In this document: in pieces, positions 1 to 7,107 of the stretch
Layout of the letters: each line of letters begins with the position of its first letter
Position numbering within the stretch: the first letter of the stretch is position 1
Assembly (NCBI GenBank): GCA_002309195.1
Contig: DBWY01000004.1
Span: 170-31,110, forward strand
DNA: 30,941 nt
Direction: 5' to 3'
From: Treponema sp. UBA1226
GTDB lineage: Bacteria; Spirochaetota; Spirochaetia; Treponematales; Treponemataceae
Translations under genes and position numbers: made by a program
Notes under the pieces: model-generated
What the model was told of the DNA's origin: nothing
The model's database searches: none
The model's input: only the letters and a program-made list of their open reading frames with translations

Positions 1-921
1 CTCGTAGTAGTCTTCAAGCGTATCCATACTCTCGCCTATAGAAATTGCAAGAGTTTCTGCTCCGACAGGACCTCCACCGAAGTTTTCAATTATCGACCGC
101 AATATTTCCCTGTCATATTTTTCAAGTCCCATCTCGTCAATTTCAAGACGCTTAAGGCCGTCACCCACGATTGAAGTCGTAATCTTTTTACTTCCTGCAA
201 CCTGAGCAAAGTCACGCATTCTTCGCAGAACCCTGTTTGCAACGCGTGGAGTTCCACGGCAGCACTTTGCAAGCGCCATCGCAGCTTCTTCGTCAATACC
301 GATTTCGAGAATCGAAGCCGAGCGTTTTATAATCGAAGCAAGTTCTGTCTGTGTATAAAATTCAAACCGCGGAATAAAACCAAAACGCGACCTCAATGGA
401 GAACTTACGCTTCCTGCCTTTGTCGTAGCTCCAACGAGTGTAAATGGCGGAATCGGAATCCTTACCGTACGAGCCGCAGCACCCTGACCGATTATCCAGT
501 CAAGTTCAAAATCTTCCATTGCGATATAAAGCATTTCTTCGATTGCAGGTTTTAAACGGTGAATTTCGTCTATAAAAAATACAGTGCGTGGCGTAATCGT
601 AGAAAGAATTCCTGCAAGGTCTTTTGGTTTATCTAAAGCAGGAGCGCTGGTTACTTTAAAATCTACACCAAGCTCATGAGCGGTAATCTGTGCAAGAGTT
701 GTCTTTCCAAGTCCCGGAGGCCCAATAAAAAGAAGATGATCTAAAGGTTCTTCCCTTAATTTTGCAGCTTCAATGAATGTAGAAAGATTTTTCTTTACGC
801 TCTCCTGCCCTAAAAAATCTTTGAGCATGACAGGGCGAAGCTTATTATCCTGTTCATCAAAACTGTTTTTTAAATCTGCACGTACAATTGCAGAAAAGTC
901 TTCATTAAAATCTTCACCCAT
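1..921 (-). CDS. ruvB: Holliday junction branch migration helicase RuvB (partial, C-terminus off the left edge)
   Basis: AAA+ motor that, with RuvA, drives Holliday-junction branch migration in the cytoplasm. 307 codons are present from the ATG at 921 to the window edge, with no stop; the family is about 340 residues, so roughly 35 residues of the DNA-binding winged helix are missing. Visible motifs: Walker [10 protein letters not shown] (residues 67-75), Walker B FIDEIH (about 116-121), sensor-1 GATTKAG, and the arginine-finger region SPLRSRFG. The fragment ends in the conserved [10 protein letters not shown] segment. The start follows the ruvA stop by only 9 bases and a GGGGGA ribosome site lies in that gap, so ruvA and ruvB are almost certainly cotranscribed and coupled. 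Confidence 0.96.
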   Translation of the reverse strand, partial: MGEDFNEDFSAIVRADLKNSFDEQDNKLRPVMLKDFLGQESVKKNLSTFIEAAKLREEPLDHLLFIGPPGLGKTTLAQITAHELGVDFKVTSAPALDKPKDLAGILSTITPRTVFFIDEIHRLKPAIEEMLYIAMEDFELDWIIGQGAAARTVRIPIPPFTLVGATTKAGSVSSPLRSRFGFIPRFEFYTQTELASIIKRSASILEIGIDEEAAMALAKCCRGTPRVANRVLRRMRDFAQVAGSKKITTSIVGDGLKRLEIDEMGLEKYDREILRSIIENFGGGPVGAETLAISIGESMDTLEDYYE

Positions 922-930
922 AAAATCCCC

Positions 931-1545
931 CTACGCTAATTCCACAATCGCACGCCTGAATAAAATATCTTCCCTTTCCTTCTGACTCTTTGCGGCAAAA
1001 TCAGAATCGTTTGTAAAGACTTCATTAAGTTCAGCTACTTTCTGCTGGACAAGACGCTTATCATAGCCCATTCCCACAAGAGAAGAAACAACATCCGCGT
1101 AAGGACTTGCATCAAAACGCACAGACGGGCCGGAACTTTCACTGAGCTTTAATTTACCCTTGAGCGCAAGAATCATTTTTCCTGCTGTCTTTTTACCAAC
1201 GCCCGGAATTTTTTCGAGCATTTCAAAATCGCCTTTTTCAAGAATATCCATAAGACGAGAAGATGACACAGAACTCATTATCTTTACAGCGCCCTTAGGA
1301 CCAACTCCGTCGACCTTAAGAAGATCAAGAAAAACTTCACGCTCCTCCCGGCTTGCAAAACCATAAAGTGCCATAAGCTGGTCGGTATGCTGCAGCCATG
1401 TATATATCTTAGCTTCGTTTCCTACCGGCGGAATCAAATCAAGGTTCGAATCTGGAACGCATAAATCCCACTCTACACCGTTTGTATCAATAAGAATCTG
1501 TTTAGGAAACTTTCCCGTAATTATTCCTGTAAGTGAATTAAACAT
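931..1545 (-). CDS. ruvA: Holliday junction DNA-binding protein RuvA
   Basis: Tetrameric junction-binding partner of RuvB. 204 residues, the normal family length. N-terminal OB-fold (about 1-65), two helix-hairpin-helix motifs (VDGVGPKGAVKI and IPGVGKKTAGKMI), a flexible linker and a C-terminal three-helix RuvB-binding domain (about 150-204). I chose the ATG at 1545 over an in-frame TTG at 1563: MFNSLTGIITG matches the usual RuvA N-terminus and a TATAAT ends exactly 6 bases before this ATG. There is no Shine-Dalgarno sequence, so the mRNA may be leaderless. The gene is separated from ruvC by 127 bases and probably has its own promoter. Confidence 0.96.
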   Translation of the reverse strand: MFNSLTGIITGKFPKQILIDTNGVEWDLCVPDSNLDLIPPVGNEAKIYTWLQHTDQLMALYGFASREEREVFLDLLKVDGVGPKGAVKIMSSVSSSRLMDILEKGDFEMLEKIPGVGKKTAGKMILALKGKLKLSESSGPSVRFDASPYADVVSSLVGMGYDKRLVQQKVAELNEVFTNDSDFAAKSQKEREDILFRRAIVELA

Positions 1546-1551
1546 AATTAC

Positions 1552-1580
1552 ATTATAAAACAAAGCACTAAATAAGTGAA
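1552..1580 (-). promoter_or_regulatory. Candidate sigma-70 promoter of ruvAB, predicted leaderless
   Basis: On the minus strand, TTCACT (1580-1575, four of six matches to TTGACA), a 17-base spacer, then TATAAT (1557-1552). Six bases separate TATAAT from the ruvA ATG, so the expected +1 base is the A of the start codon. The call rests on spacing and hexamer match only. Confidence 0.6.
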
Positions 1581-1608
1581 TAGGTTTTTAAACACATAAA
1601 ACAAAATA

Positions 1609-1716
1609 CTATCTTTTAGGATTCTCAATGACCTTAAAGACGGAAAGTCCGTTCTTGCCATGTAATATTTTTTTATCCCCTGCTGTGAATATGAGTAACA
1701 GCACCTGCAAGTGCAT
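1609..1716 (-). CDS. Possible 35-residue small protein overlapping the 3' end of ruvC
   Basis: A short ATG-initiated frame, shifted +1 relative to ruvC, begins inside the last codons of ruvC and runs 64 bases past its stop to a TAG at 1609. It starts MHLQVLLLIF and ends GLSVFKVIENPKR: a hydrophobic start and a basic, plausible-looking tail. No good ribosome site is obvious and I do not recognise the sequence. It may be noise, the remnant of a longer ancestral frame, or a small coupled protein. It fills part of an otherwise empty ruvC-ruvA spacer. Confidence 0.15.
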   Translation of the reverse strand: MHLQVLLLIFTAGDKKILHGKNGLSVFKVIENPKR

Positions 1717-2221
1717 CTGCTGCATGATCCGGCCGGGGAACTTCTTTAAGTCCTAAAAGAAGTTTTACATAATTCTGAACAAGTTCTTTATCTGCAGTTG
1801 TATTTCCTGTAACTGCTTTTTTAATCTGGTTAGGAGTATATTCACCAAGGGGAATACAATGCTGTGCAAGGCAAAGCGATACTACCCCACGCGCTTCGCT
1901 TACTCCCATTGCAGATGTAACGTTCTTTGCAAAATAAAGGGTTTCCATTGCAGCCTCATCCGGTTTAAATTCATCGATTACGGCACAAAGCTTATTGTAA
2001 ATTGTAAGAAGACGCTCCCCATGAGGCGCATCCGAAAGCGTCGTAATACAGCCGTAACTTACCATGCGGTATCTGCCTTCGTAAAAATCAACGATTCCAA
2101 AACCTGTATTTGCAAGCCCAGGGTCAATTCCCAAAACCCGTCTGATTTTTTTTTGAGAAGTTTTTTTAACTGTTACCTCTGAACCTGGAAGCGGTTCAAA
2201 ATCAGGTATCTTTTTTTTCAT
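1673..2221 (-). CDS. ruvC: Crossover junction endodeoxyribonuclease RuvC
   Basis: Holliday-junction resolvase, RNase-H fold, acting with RuvAB. 182 residues from the ATG at 2221. Catalytic acidic residues are visible: Asp33 in GIDPG, Glu93 in METLYF, and the C-terminal RPDHAADALA with Asp165/His166 and Asp169. Compared with E. coli RuvC, where the first Asp is residue 7, there is a basic, low-complexity N-terminal extension of about 26 residues. An upstream in-frame start at 2287 would run through the yebC terminator and is unlikely. A TATAAT at 2234-2229 lies 7 bases before the chosen ATG, supporting this start and suggesting a leaderless or near-leaderless message; the only ribosome-site-like bases are AAAGAG, very close to the ATG. 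Confidence 0.94.
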   Translation of the reverse strand: MKKKIPDFEPLPGSEVTVKKTSQKKIRRVLGIDPGLANTGFGIVDFYEGRYRMVSYGCITTLSDAPHGERLLTIYNKLCAVIDEFKPDEAAMETLYFAKNVTSAMGVSEARGVVSLCLAQHCIPLGEYTPNQIKKAVTGNTTADKELVQNYVKLLLGLKEVPRPDHAADALAGAVTHIHSRG

Positions 2222-2228
2222 ACTCTTT

Positions 2229-2257
2229 ATTATAAATGCAATTTTTAAAACAATAAA
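2229..2257 (-). promoter_or_regulatory. Candidate promoter of ruvC, predicted leaderless
   Basis: TATAAT on the minus strand (2234-2229) is 7 bases before the ruvC ATG. The hexamer 17 bases upstream is TTTATT (2257-2252), only three of six matches, so the -35 is weak. It overlaps the downstream flank of the yebC terminator. Confidence 0.45.
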
Positions 2258-2279
2258 GCCCGGCATTACGTCGGGCTTT
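2255..2279 (-). terminator. Rho-independent terminator after yebC
   Basis: Perfect 8-bp stem AAAGCCCG (2255-2262) and CGGGCTTT (2272-2279) with a 9-base loop, followed on the minus strand by a T-rich run (TTTATTGTTTT). It sits between the yebC stop and the ruvC start and should separate the two transcripts. Confidence 0.85.
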
Positions 2280-2301
2280 GTTATCAATTCAGCTTATATG
2301 T

Positions 2302-3045
2302 TTATGCTTCTGGTTCGAAATCATCCGGATATTCAGCTGTGTGATAAACGTTCTGAACATCATCGTTGTCTTCGAGTTTATCAATCATCTTCTGAACTTT
2401 AGCAGCTGTATCTTTATCTACTGCTGTATATGCATCCGGAACCATTCCTACGTCAGCAGAAAGTGTTTCGATTCCTTTTGCTGCGATTGCATCTGCAACT
2501 GCTGTGAATGCATCTGGAGTTGTTGTAATTGTAATAACTCCGTCTTCATTTACAACATCGTCTGCACCTGCATCGAGAGCGATTTCCATTACTTCGTCTT
2601 CGCTTGCTTTTTCTGCATCGATTTCGATAGTTCCCTTTCTCTGGAACATACGGCTAACAGAACCTGATGTTCCGAGGTTTCCACCATGTTTTGTAAAGAT
2701 GTTGCGAACGTCAGCTGCAGCGCGGTTGTGGTTGTCTGTAAGAACTTCAACCATTACAGCAACTCCACCTGGAGCGTATCCTTCGTATACTAATTCTTCG
2801 TATGCTGTAGCACCGTCTTCACCTGTACCCTTTTTGATAGCACGTTCAATGTTATCTTTAGGCATGTTAGCGGCTCTTGCTTTGATGATTACTGTTCTAA
2901 GACGTGGGTTAGAGTTAGGATCTCCACCACCCATACGAGCTGCAATAGAAATTTCCTTGATGAATTTTGTAAAAATCTTTCCACGCTTTGCATCGGCCAA
3001 ACCTTTTGCATGTTTGATTGTGGCCCATTTACTGTGTCCTGACAT
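2302..3045 (-). CDS. yebC: YebC/PmpR-family protein (TACO1 family)
   Basis: Conserved cytoplasmic protein. The family has been described both as transcriptional regulators (PmpR) and as translation factors that relieve ribosome stalling (YebC/TACO1). 247 residues, full length. It opens with the hallmark SGHSKWATIKHAKG and continues with the RGKIFTKFIKEI segment, NPRLRTVI, and YEGYAPGGVAVMVE, the standard three-domain layout. The start has a good AAGGAG ribosome site about 5 bases upstream. It is the first gene of the yebC-ruvC-ruvA-ruvB arrangement common in bacteria, but a strong terminator follows it here, so coexpression with ruvC must depend on read-through or on separate promoters. Confidence 0.97.
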   Translation of the reverse strand: MSGHSKWATIKHAKGLADAKRGKIFTKFIKEISIAARMGGGDPNSNPRLRTVIIKARAANMPKDNIERAIKKGTGEDGATAYEELVYEGYAPGGVAVMVEVLTDNHNRAAADVRNIFTKHGGNLGTSGSVSRMFQRKGTIEIDAEKASEDEVMEIALDAGADDVVNEDGVITITTTPDAFTAVADAIAAKGIETLSADVGMVPDAYTAVDKDTAAKVQKMIDKLEDNDDVQNVYHTAEYPDDFEPEA

Positions 3046-3099
3046 GGGAACTCCTTATATAAATCTTTAAAATTGTTTGTTAAAAGAAATAACTTGAAA

Positions 3100-3129
3100 A
3101 TAATAACATTAATGGTTGTCAATAGTCAA
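3100..3129 (-). promoter_or_regulatory. Candidate sigma-70 promoter of yebC
   Basis: Minus-strand TTGACT (3129-3124), 18-base spacer, TATTAT (3105-3100). Predicted transcript start near 3093, giving a leader of about 48 bases that carries the AAGGAG site. Its -35 lies 3 bp from the -35 of the divergent ankyrin-gene promoter. Confidence 0.6.
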
Positions 3130-3132
3130 TAC

Positions 3133-3161
3133 TTGACCGCTGGGTTTTTGCTATATATAAT
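3133..3161 (+). promoter_or_regulatory. Sigma-70 promoter of the ankyrin-protein gene, predicted leaderless
   Basis: TTGACC (3133-3138), exactly 17 bases, then perfect TATAAT (3156-3161). Seven bases (AGAAAAT) separate the -10 hexamer from the ATG at 3169. The expected +1 is 3168-3169, leaving no room for a ribosome binding site. Confidence 0.75.
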
Positions 3162-3168
3162 AGAAAAT

Positions 3169-4896
3169 ATGAAGACAACAAGACTTGTTTTAACGGCAAT
3201 TTTAGCCCTTTTTGTTATAACACCCGCTTTTTCGTACAACAAGAACGACCTTATGCGCGCCGTTGAGTCGGATTCAAGCGCAAATGTAAAAAAAATACTT
3301 TCAAGAAATCCAAATCTTGCGACAGTAAGTTTTAACAGTGACAAAGATTCCATCTTAATGGTTGCAATAGATAATGATTGTAGCGTAAACGTAATCGAAG
3401 ATATCCTCAAAGCAGGCTGCAGCCCTGACATAAAAAACGCCTATGGCCAGACAGCTTTAATGTATGCCTGTAAAAAACAGGCTGAACCAAGAGTCATAAG
3501 AAAAATCATTAATTTTAATGTTCTCACAAAAGGCGGAAAAGAAAAACGCTGTACAGTTGCTGACAAAGACGGCAAAACCGCATTTGATTATGCGGGAGAA
3601 AACAGTTCAGCTTATAACGTTCTGCTTGAATTTGCACAGGACCCTAAAAAAGTTCCGCCTAAAGAAAAGAAATCCAAAAAAACTCAGGAAGAGGAACCTT
3701 TAGAAGAAACTGAAGAAGTCGCAGAGGAAGTTGCAGAAGAAACAGAAGAAGTTACCGAAGAAGTTGAAGAGGTTGAAGAAACTGCAGAAGAAATTCCTGA
3801 AGAAGCAGAAGAAGTCGAAGAAGTTGCAGACGAACCTGTAGAAGAAGTTGAAGAAATCGAAGAGGAACGCGTTGCATACGATGAACCGGAAGAACTGGTA
3901 GAAGAAACAATCGAAGAAACTGCAGATGAATCTTTTGAAGAAGCAATCGAAGAAGCTGCTGTTGCAGCTGCTGCAGTTCCGGTAATTGTTGAAGAAACAG
4001 AACCAGAAGAAGAAACCGAAGAAGCTGAATCAGAGGAAGAATTCGAAGAAGATTATTCAGAAGAATATGATTATGAAGAAACAGAAGAATACGCAGAAAC
4101 ATATACAGAAGAAACCGAAGAAACACCAGAAGAAGTTCCTGCAAAAATTGATGTAAACGTTACACAGGAATTCCCTAAAATTGATCACTACAGCAAAAAC
4201 AATCCTGAATATCTTTTCGATGACATGGATGCAGAAACAACTGTAGTAACAGATGATTATAAACCTAAAACGATTTCAAATCCTGATGCAACAGACAGAA
4301 GCGGAAGAACAAGACTCATGAATGCAATCATGTCAAATGATGTAGAGCTTTGTTACAACCTCCTCTACTCTGGAGCAAAAATTACTTCACGCGATAAAGA
4401 CGGATGGACTCCGCTCATGTATGCATGCCGCTATGCAAAGTCTCCTGACATTGTAGTGATGCTTTTTAATCATGGTTCAACCCTTACAGAAAAAGCAAAC
4501 ATCTACGGCATTACACCGCTTTCGATTGCAGCAGCATACTGTCAGAACGAACAGATTTTAAATATCGTTCTCGAACATGCTAAGATAGAAAAAATCGAAA
4601 TCGCACCGGCATTTGTAACTGCACTCACAAGTGAACGTCCGGCAAAAATCGTAAAAGAATTCCTGTCGTACATCAAGAACATCAATAAACTCATAAGCGG
4701 GAAAACTCCATTGATGTACGCTGCACAGAATTACAGCGACACTTCTGTAATAAAGCTTCTTCTCGAATCAGGAGCAGACCCTTACATCATAAGCTCAGAA
4801 AAGAAGAATGCATTCAGTTATGCAAAAGAAAACAACAGAATTGTACATGATTCTGTTTACTGGTCTCTCAACGTTTCTTACACAAAGAAAAGGTAG
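3169..4896 (+). CDS. Secreted ankyrin-repeat protein with a long glutamate-rich central region
   Basis: 575 residues. A signal peptide is visible (basic MKTTR, hydrophobic core to about residue 20, likely cleavage after AFS at 22), so export to the periplasm or envelope is inferred. Ankyrin-type repeats occupy about 25-165 (for example YGQTALMYACKKQ) and about 375-565 (SGRTRLMNAIMSNDVELC, DGWTPLMYACRYA, GKTPLMYAAQN). Between them lies a low-complexity stretch, about 173-324, made almost wholly of Glu with Val, Ala and Thr. The start follows from the signal peptide and the promoter; the frame stays open to 3073, but that region holds the promoter. rsmD begins 2 bases after the stop. Ankyrin repeats imply protein binding; the partner is unknown. 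Confidence 0.85.
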   Translation: MKTTRLVLTAILALFVITPAFSYNKNDLMRAVESDSSANVKKILSRNPNLATVSFNSDKDSILMVAIDNDCSVNVIEDILKAGCSPDIKNAYGQTALMYACKKQAEPRVIRKIINFNVLTKGGKEKRCTVADKDGKTAFDYAGENSSAYNVLLEFAQDPKKVPPKEKKSKKTQEEEPLEETEEVAEEVAEETEEVTEEVEEVEETAEEIPEEAEEVEEVADEPVEEVEEIEEERVAYDEPEELVEETIEETADESFEEAIEEAAVAAAAVPVIVEETEPEEETEEAESEEEFEEDYSEEYDYEETEEYAETYTEETEETPEEVPAKIDVNVTQEFPKIDHYSKNNPEYLFDDMDAETTVVTDDYKPKTISNPDATDRSGRTRLMNAIMSNDVELCYNLLYSGAKITSRDKDGWTPLMYACRYAKSPDIVVMLFNHGSTLTEKANIYGITPLSIAAAYCQNEQILNIVLEHAKIEKIEIAPAFVTALTSERPAKIVKEFLSYIKNINKLISGKTPLMYAAQNYSDTSVIKLLLESGADPYIISSEKKNAFSYAKENNRIVHDSVYWSLNVSYTKKR

Positions 4897-4898
4897 TC

Positions 4899-5444
4899 AT
4901 GAGAATCACCGGCGGAAAACTTTCTGGACGCAGCATAAAATGTCCTGACGGCGTAATACGACCTGCAATGGACAGAATGAGGGAATCTGTCTTTGCAATA
5001 CTTGGAGACCTCTCGGGAAAATCTTTTCTGGATCTTTTTTCGGGTTCTGGAACAATTGCAATAGAAGCAGTTTCGCGTGGTGCAACAAACGTTGAACTGT
5101 GCGAAAAAGATAAAATCAAGATAAAAACAGTCCTTGACAATGTTTCTGTAACAGAAAAAGAAATGGGCGTAAAGATTCACTGTCATTTTATGGCAGTTGA
5201 ACTCTTTTTAAAGCGCTGCAAATCCAAATTTGACTATATATTCTTTGATCCACCGTTCCCGTATAAATTTCATGAACAGCTTGTAGAACTTGCATCAAAA
5301 CGCGGACTTTTAAACCCTGGAGGCATAATTCTGGTTCACCGGCCAGAAGAACACTTCATGCCGGACGAAATCGACACTCTTTACAGGAAAGACCAGAGGG
5401 TTTACGGACGTTCAATCGTAGATTTCTATACATATAAAGAGTAG
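4899..5444 (+). CDS. rsmD: 16S rRNA (guanine(966)-N2)-methyltransferase RsmD
   Basis: SAM-dependent methyltransferase for G966 of 16S rRNA. 181 residues, typical length. The N-terminus MRITGGKLSGRSIKCP, the IRPAMDRMRESVFAIL segment, the SAM-binding loop LDLFSGSGTIAIEAVSRGA (about 44-62), and the catalytic motif FFDPPF are all in the expected order. It lies 2 bases downstream of the ankyrin gene, and the AAAAGG at the end of that gene is its likely ribosome site, so it is probably the second cistron of that transcript. No terminator is evident after it. In many bacteria rsmD neighbours coaD; that is not so here. Confidence 0.93.
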   Translation: MRITGGKLSGRSIKCPDGVIRPAMDRMRESVFAILGDLSGKSFLDLFSGSGTIAIEAVSRGATNVELCEKDKIKIKTVLDNVSVTEKEMGVKIHCHFMAVELFLKRCKSKFDYIFFDPPFPYKFHEQLVELASKRGLLNPGGIILVHRPEEHFMPDEIDTLYRKDQRVYGRSIVDFYTYKE

Positions 5445-5509
5445 AAAGCGCTTAAAATAAAATTTAACTTCCGCTATTGACTTCTAGGGTTTTTATGATA
5501 ACATTGTAA

Positions 5510-5515
5510 TATAAT
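5510..5515 (+). promoter_or_regulatory. Possible -10 element before the TPR pair
   Basis: A perfect TATAAT lies 25 bases before the ATG at 5541, in a very AT-rich spacer after rsmD. No convincing -35 lies at 16-18 bases; a TTGACT at 5477-5482 is too far away (27-base spacer). The ribosome site AAGGTGAT is clear. Confidence 0.35.
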
Positions 5516-5540
5516 AGTATAAAATTTTAAAAAGGTGATT

Positions 5541-5879
5541 ATGAATAAAGAAACCAAGACAGTTCTGGAACAAAAGCAGATTCCCGAGGGATTCATAAAA
5601 GTTACGGATCAGCCTGTAAAAACGCTTTCATCTGAACAGAAAGTAATTCTTAATCGCAAAGGAAATGTTCTTTTTAATGAAGGAAACATAGAAGGTGCAA
5701 GGCGTATTTTCATTACAACCGGCTATTCTGACGGTCTTACGCGCGTTGCAGATAAATATGCTTCTGAAAAAAAAGAATTAAAAGCTTTAAAACTTTATCT
5801 TCTTGCCCACAATGAACGCAAGACAGAGCCTATTTACAATAAAATTGCGCAGACAATATCGATGCTTATTAGTGAATAA
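5541..5879 (+). CDS. Small conserved-looking cytoplasmic protein, cotranscribed with a TPR protein
   Basis: 112 residues, soluble, charged, no signal peptide or membrane segment. I do not recognise a named family. The helical segment around 45-100 (LNRKGNVLFNEGNIEGARRI, then ALKLYLLAHNERKTEP) reads like one and a half degenerate TPR-like hairpins, which fits its neighbour, a large TPR protein 36 bases downstream. The ATG at 5541 has AAGGTGAT correctly placed before it; the in-frame GTG at 5535 is part of that ribosome site and was rejected as the start. The two genes probably act together, but nothing in the sequence fixes the process. Confidence 0.75.
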   Translation: MNKETKTVLEQKQIPEGFIKVTDQPVKTLSSEQKVILNRKGNVLFNEGNIEGARRIFITTGYSDGLTRVADKYASEKKELKALKLYLLAHNERKTEPIYNKIAQTISMLISE

Positions 5880-5915
5880 AATATATAAAAAAACAATTTC
5901 AGGAGATGTAAAAAA

Positions 5916-7079
5916 ATGGACGAGCAGAAAGGATTTGTTCAGGATCACGAAATCGACACCCTTGACCCTACTAAAGATCTGGAAAATGAACAGTCAAATG
6001 AAATTTCTGAGTTATCCAAAAGAGGTTATCAGCTTTTAAAGGAGAACAAAATCAAGGAAGCAAAGGAAGAATTTTCTAAGATTCTCGGAATCGAAGAAAA
6101 CAACAACTATGCCCTTGTAGGACTTGGAGATTCTGAGCGAAAGCTCAATCATTACAATGATGCAATTGAATATTACTCAAGATGTCTTTCTTATCATCCC
6201 GGTAATAACTATGCATTGTTCGGACTTGCAGACTGTTATAAGGCTTTAAATCAGTTTCATAAAGCAATTACAATCTGGGAACAGTATCTTGTTCACGACG
6301 ACAGAAACATTACAGTCCTTACACGTGTTGCAGATGCTTACAGAAAAATACGTGACTTTAAAAAATCAAAACAGCTTTATTTAAAAGTTCTCGATATGGA
6401 AGAAAACAATCCGTATGCACTCATAGGACTTGGTCACCTTCATTACGATTTTAAAGAATACCGCGATGCACTTTATTACTGGACAAAGATGCTCGACTTA
6501 AATCCTAATGCAGTTGATATACGCGTATTAACTTCGATCGGAAACTGCCACAGAAAATTAAAGACATTCGACCGCGGCGTAAAATATTTCGAACGTGCCC
6601 TCGAAAGTGATCCTAAAAACTTTTATGCATTGTTTGGACTTGCAGACTGCTACCGTGGAATGAACCAGCAGTACCGCTCTGTAGAATACTGGAATAAAAT
6701 TCTTGAGCTTGATCCTAACAACAAAGTTATTCTCACGCGTGCAGGAGATGCATACAGGAACACAGGTGATTACAAGACAGCAACAGAATATTACAACAAG
6801 GCAATGAACATTGACTTTGATATTTATGCTGCCCTTGGACTTGCACTAATCTGTAAAGGCGAAGGTCATTACGAAGAAAGTATCGAACGCTTAAGCGCAC
6901 TTATTAAAAACGATCCTAAAAACTACAGGCTCTACATTGATCTTGCAGACAGTTACTTAAAACTTAATCAGCGCCAGAAAGCAATAGAGGCACTCGAAAG
7001 TTTCCAGAAACTGGGAATCAGAAGCCAGGCTATAAATGAATCACTCGAAAAAGTAAGGAACAACAAAAGCCTTTCATAG
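5916..7079 (+). CDS. Tetratricopeptide-repeat protein, about nine to ten tandem repeats
   Basis: 387 residues with no signal peptide, predicted cytoplasmic. After a short acidic N-terminus (about 1-30) the protein is an almost uninterrupted array of 34-residue TPR units. The repeat core NNYALVGLGD / NNYALFGLADCYKALNQ / NPYALIGLGHLHYDFKEY / NFYALFGLADCYRGMNQ recurs, alternating with units of the type ITVLTRVADAYRKIRDF and VILTRAGDAYRNTGDY. This two-unit periodicity suggests the array grew by duplicating a pair of repeats. A strong AGGAGATG site precedes the ATG. TPR arrays scaffold protein-protein contacts; no enzymatic domain is attached and the client is unknown. The next gene, rlmN, begins 28 bases later with its own -10. 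Confidence 0.9.
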   Translation: MDEQKGFVQDHEIDTLDPTKDLENEQSNEISELSKRGYQLLKENKIKEAKEEFSKILGIEENNNYALVGLGDSERKLNHYNDAIEYYSRCLSYHPGNNYALFGLADCYKALNQFHKAITIWEQYLVHDDRNITVLTRVADAYRKIRDFKKSKQLYLKVLDMEENNPYALIGLGHLHYDFKEYRDALYYWTKMLDLNPNAVDIRVLTSIGNCHRKLKTFDRGVKYFERALESDPKNFYALFGLADCYRGMNQQYRSVEYWNKILELDPNNKVILTRAGDAYRNTGDYKTATEYYNKAMNIDFDIYAALGLALICKGEGHYEESIERLSALIKNDPKNYRLYIDLADSYLKLNQRQKAIEALESFQKLGIRSQAINESLEKVRNNKSLS

Positions 7080-7101
7080 CCGGCACATTTTCTGATATAA
7101 T
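7073..7101 (+). promoter_or_regulatory. Candidate promoter of rlmN, predicted leaderless
   Basis: TTCATA (7073-7078, four of six matches), 17 bases, TATAAT (7096-7101), then 6 bases to the ATG at 7108. The expected +1 is the A of the ATG. The -35 overlaps the stop codon of the TPR gene. Confidence 0.55.
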
Positions 7102-7107
7102 GACGTT

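Noticed and set aside
2278..2667. Cysteine-rich 129-codon plus-strand frame opposite yebC
   Set aside because: It is the complement of a well-supported yebC reading frame; its odd composition follows from the Ala/Glu/Asp codons on the other strand, and it has no ribosome site.
3690..4140. Apparent repeat array, considered as a CRISPR or satellite
   Set aside because: The periodicity is codon-level GAA/GAG with no fixed repeat and spacer lengths; it is low-complexity coding sequence.
3752..4144. Leucine-rich minus-strand frame of 130 codons
   Set aside because: It is the reverse complement of the glutamate-rich tract of the ankyrin gene (GAA read as TTC/CTT-type codons), not an independent gene.
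5477..5499. TTGACT ... TATGAT before the small TPR-pair gene as a promoter
   Set aside because: The spacer is only 11 bases, too short for sigma-70; the isolated TATAAT at 5510 was listed instead with low confidence.
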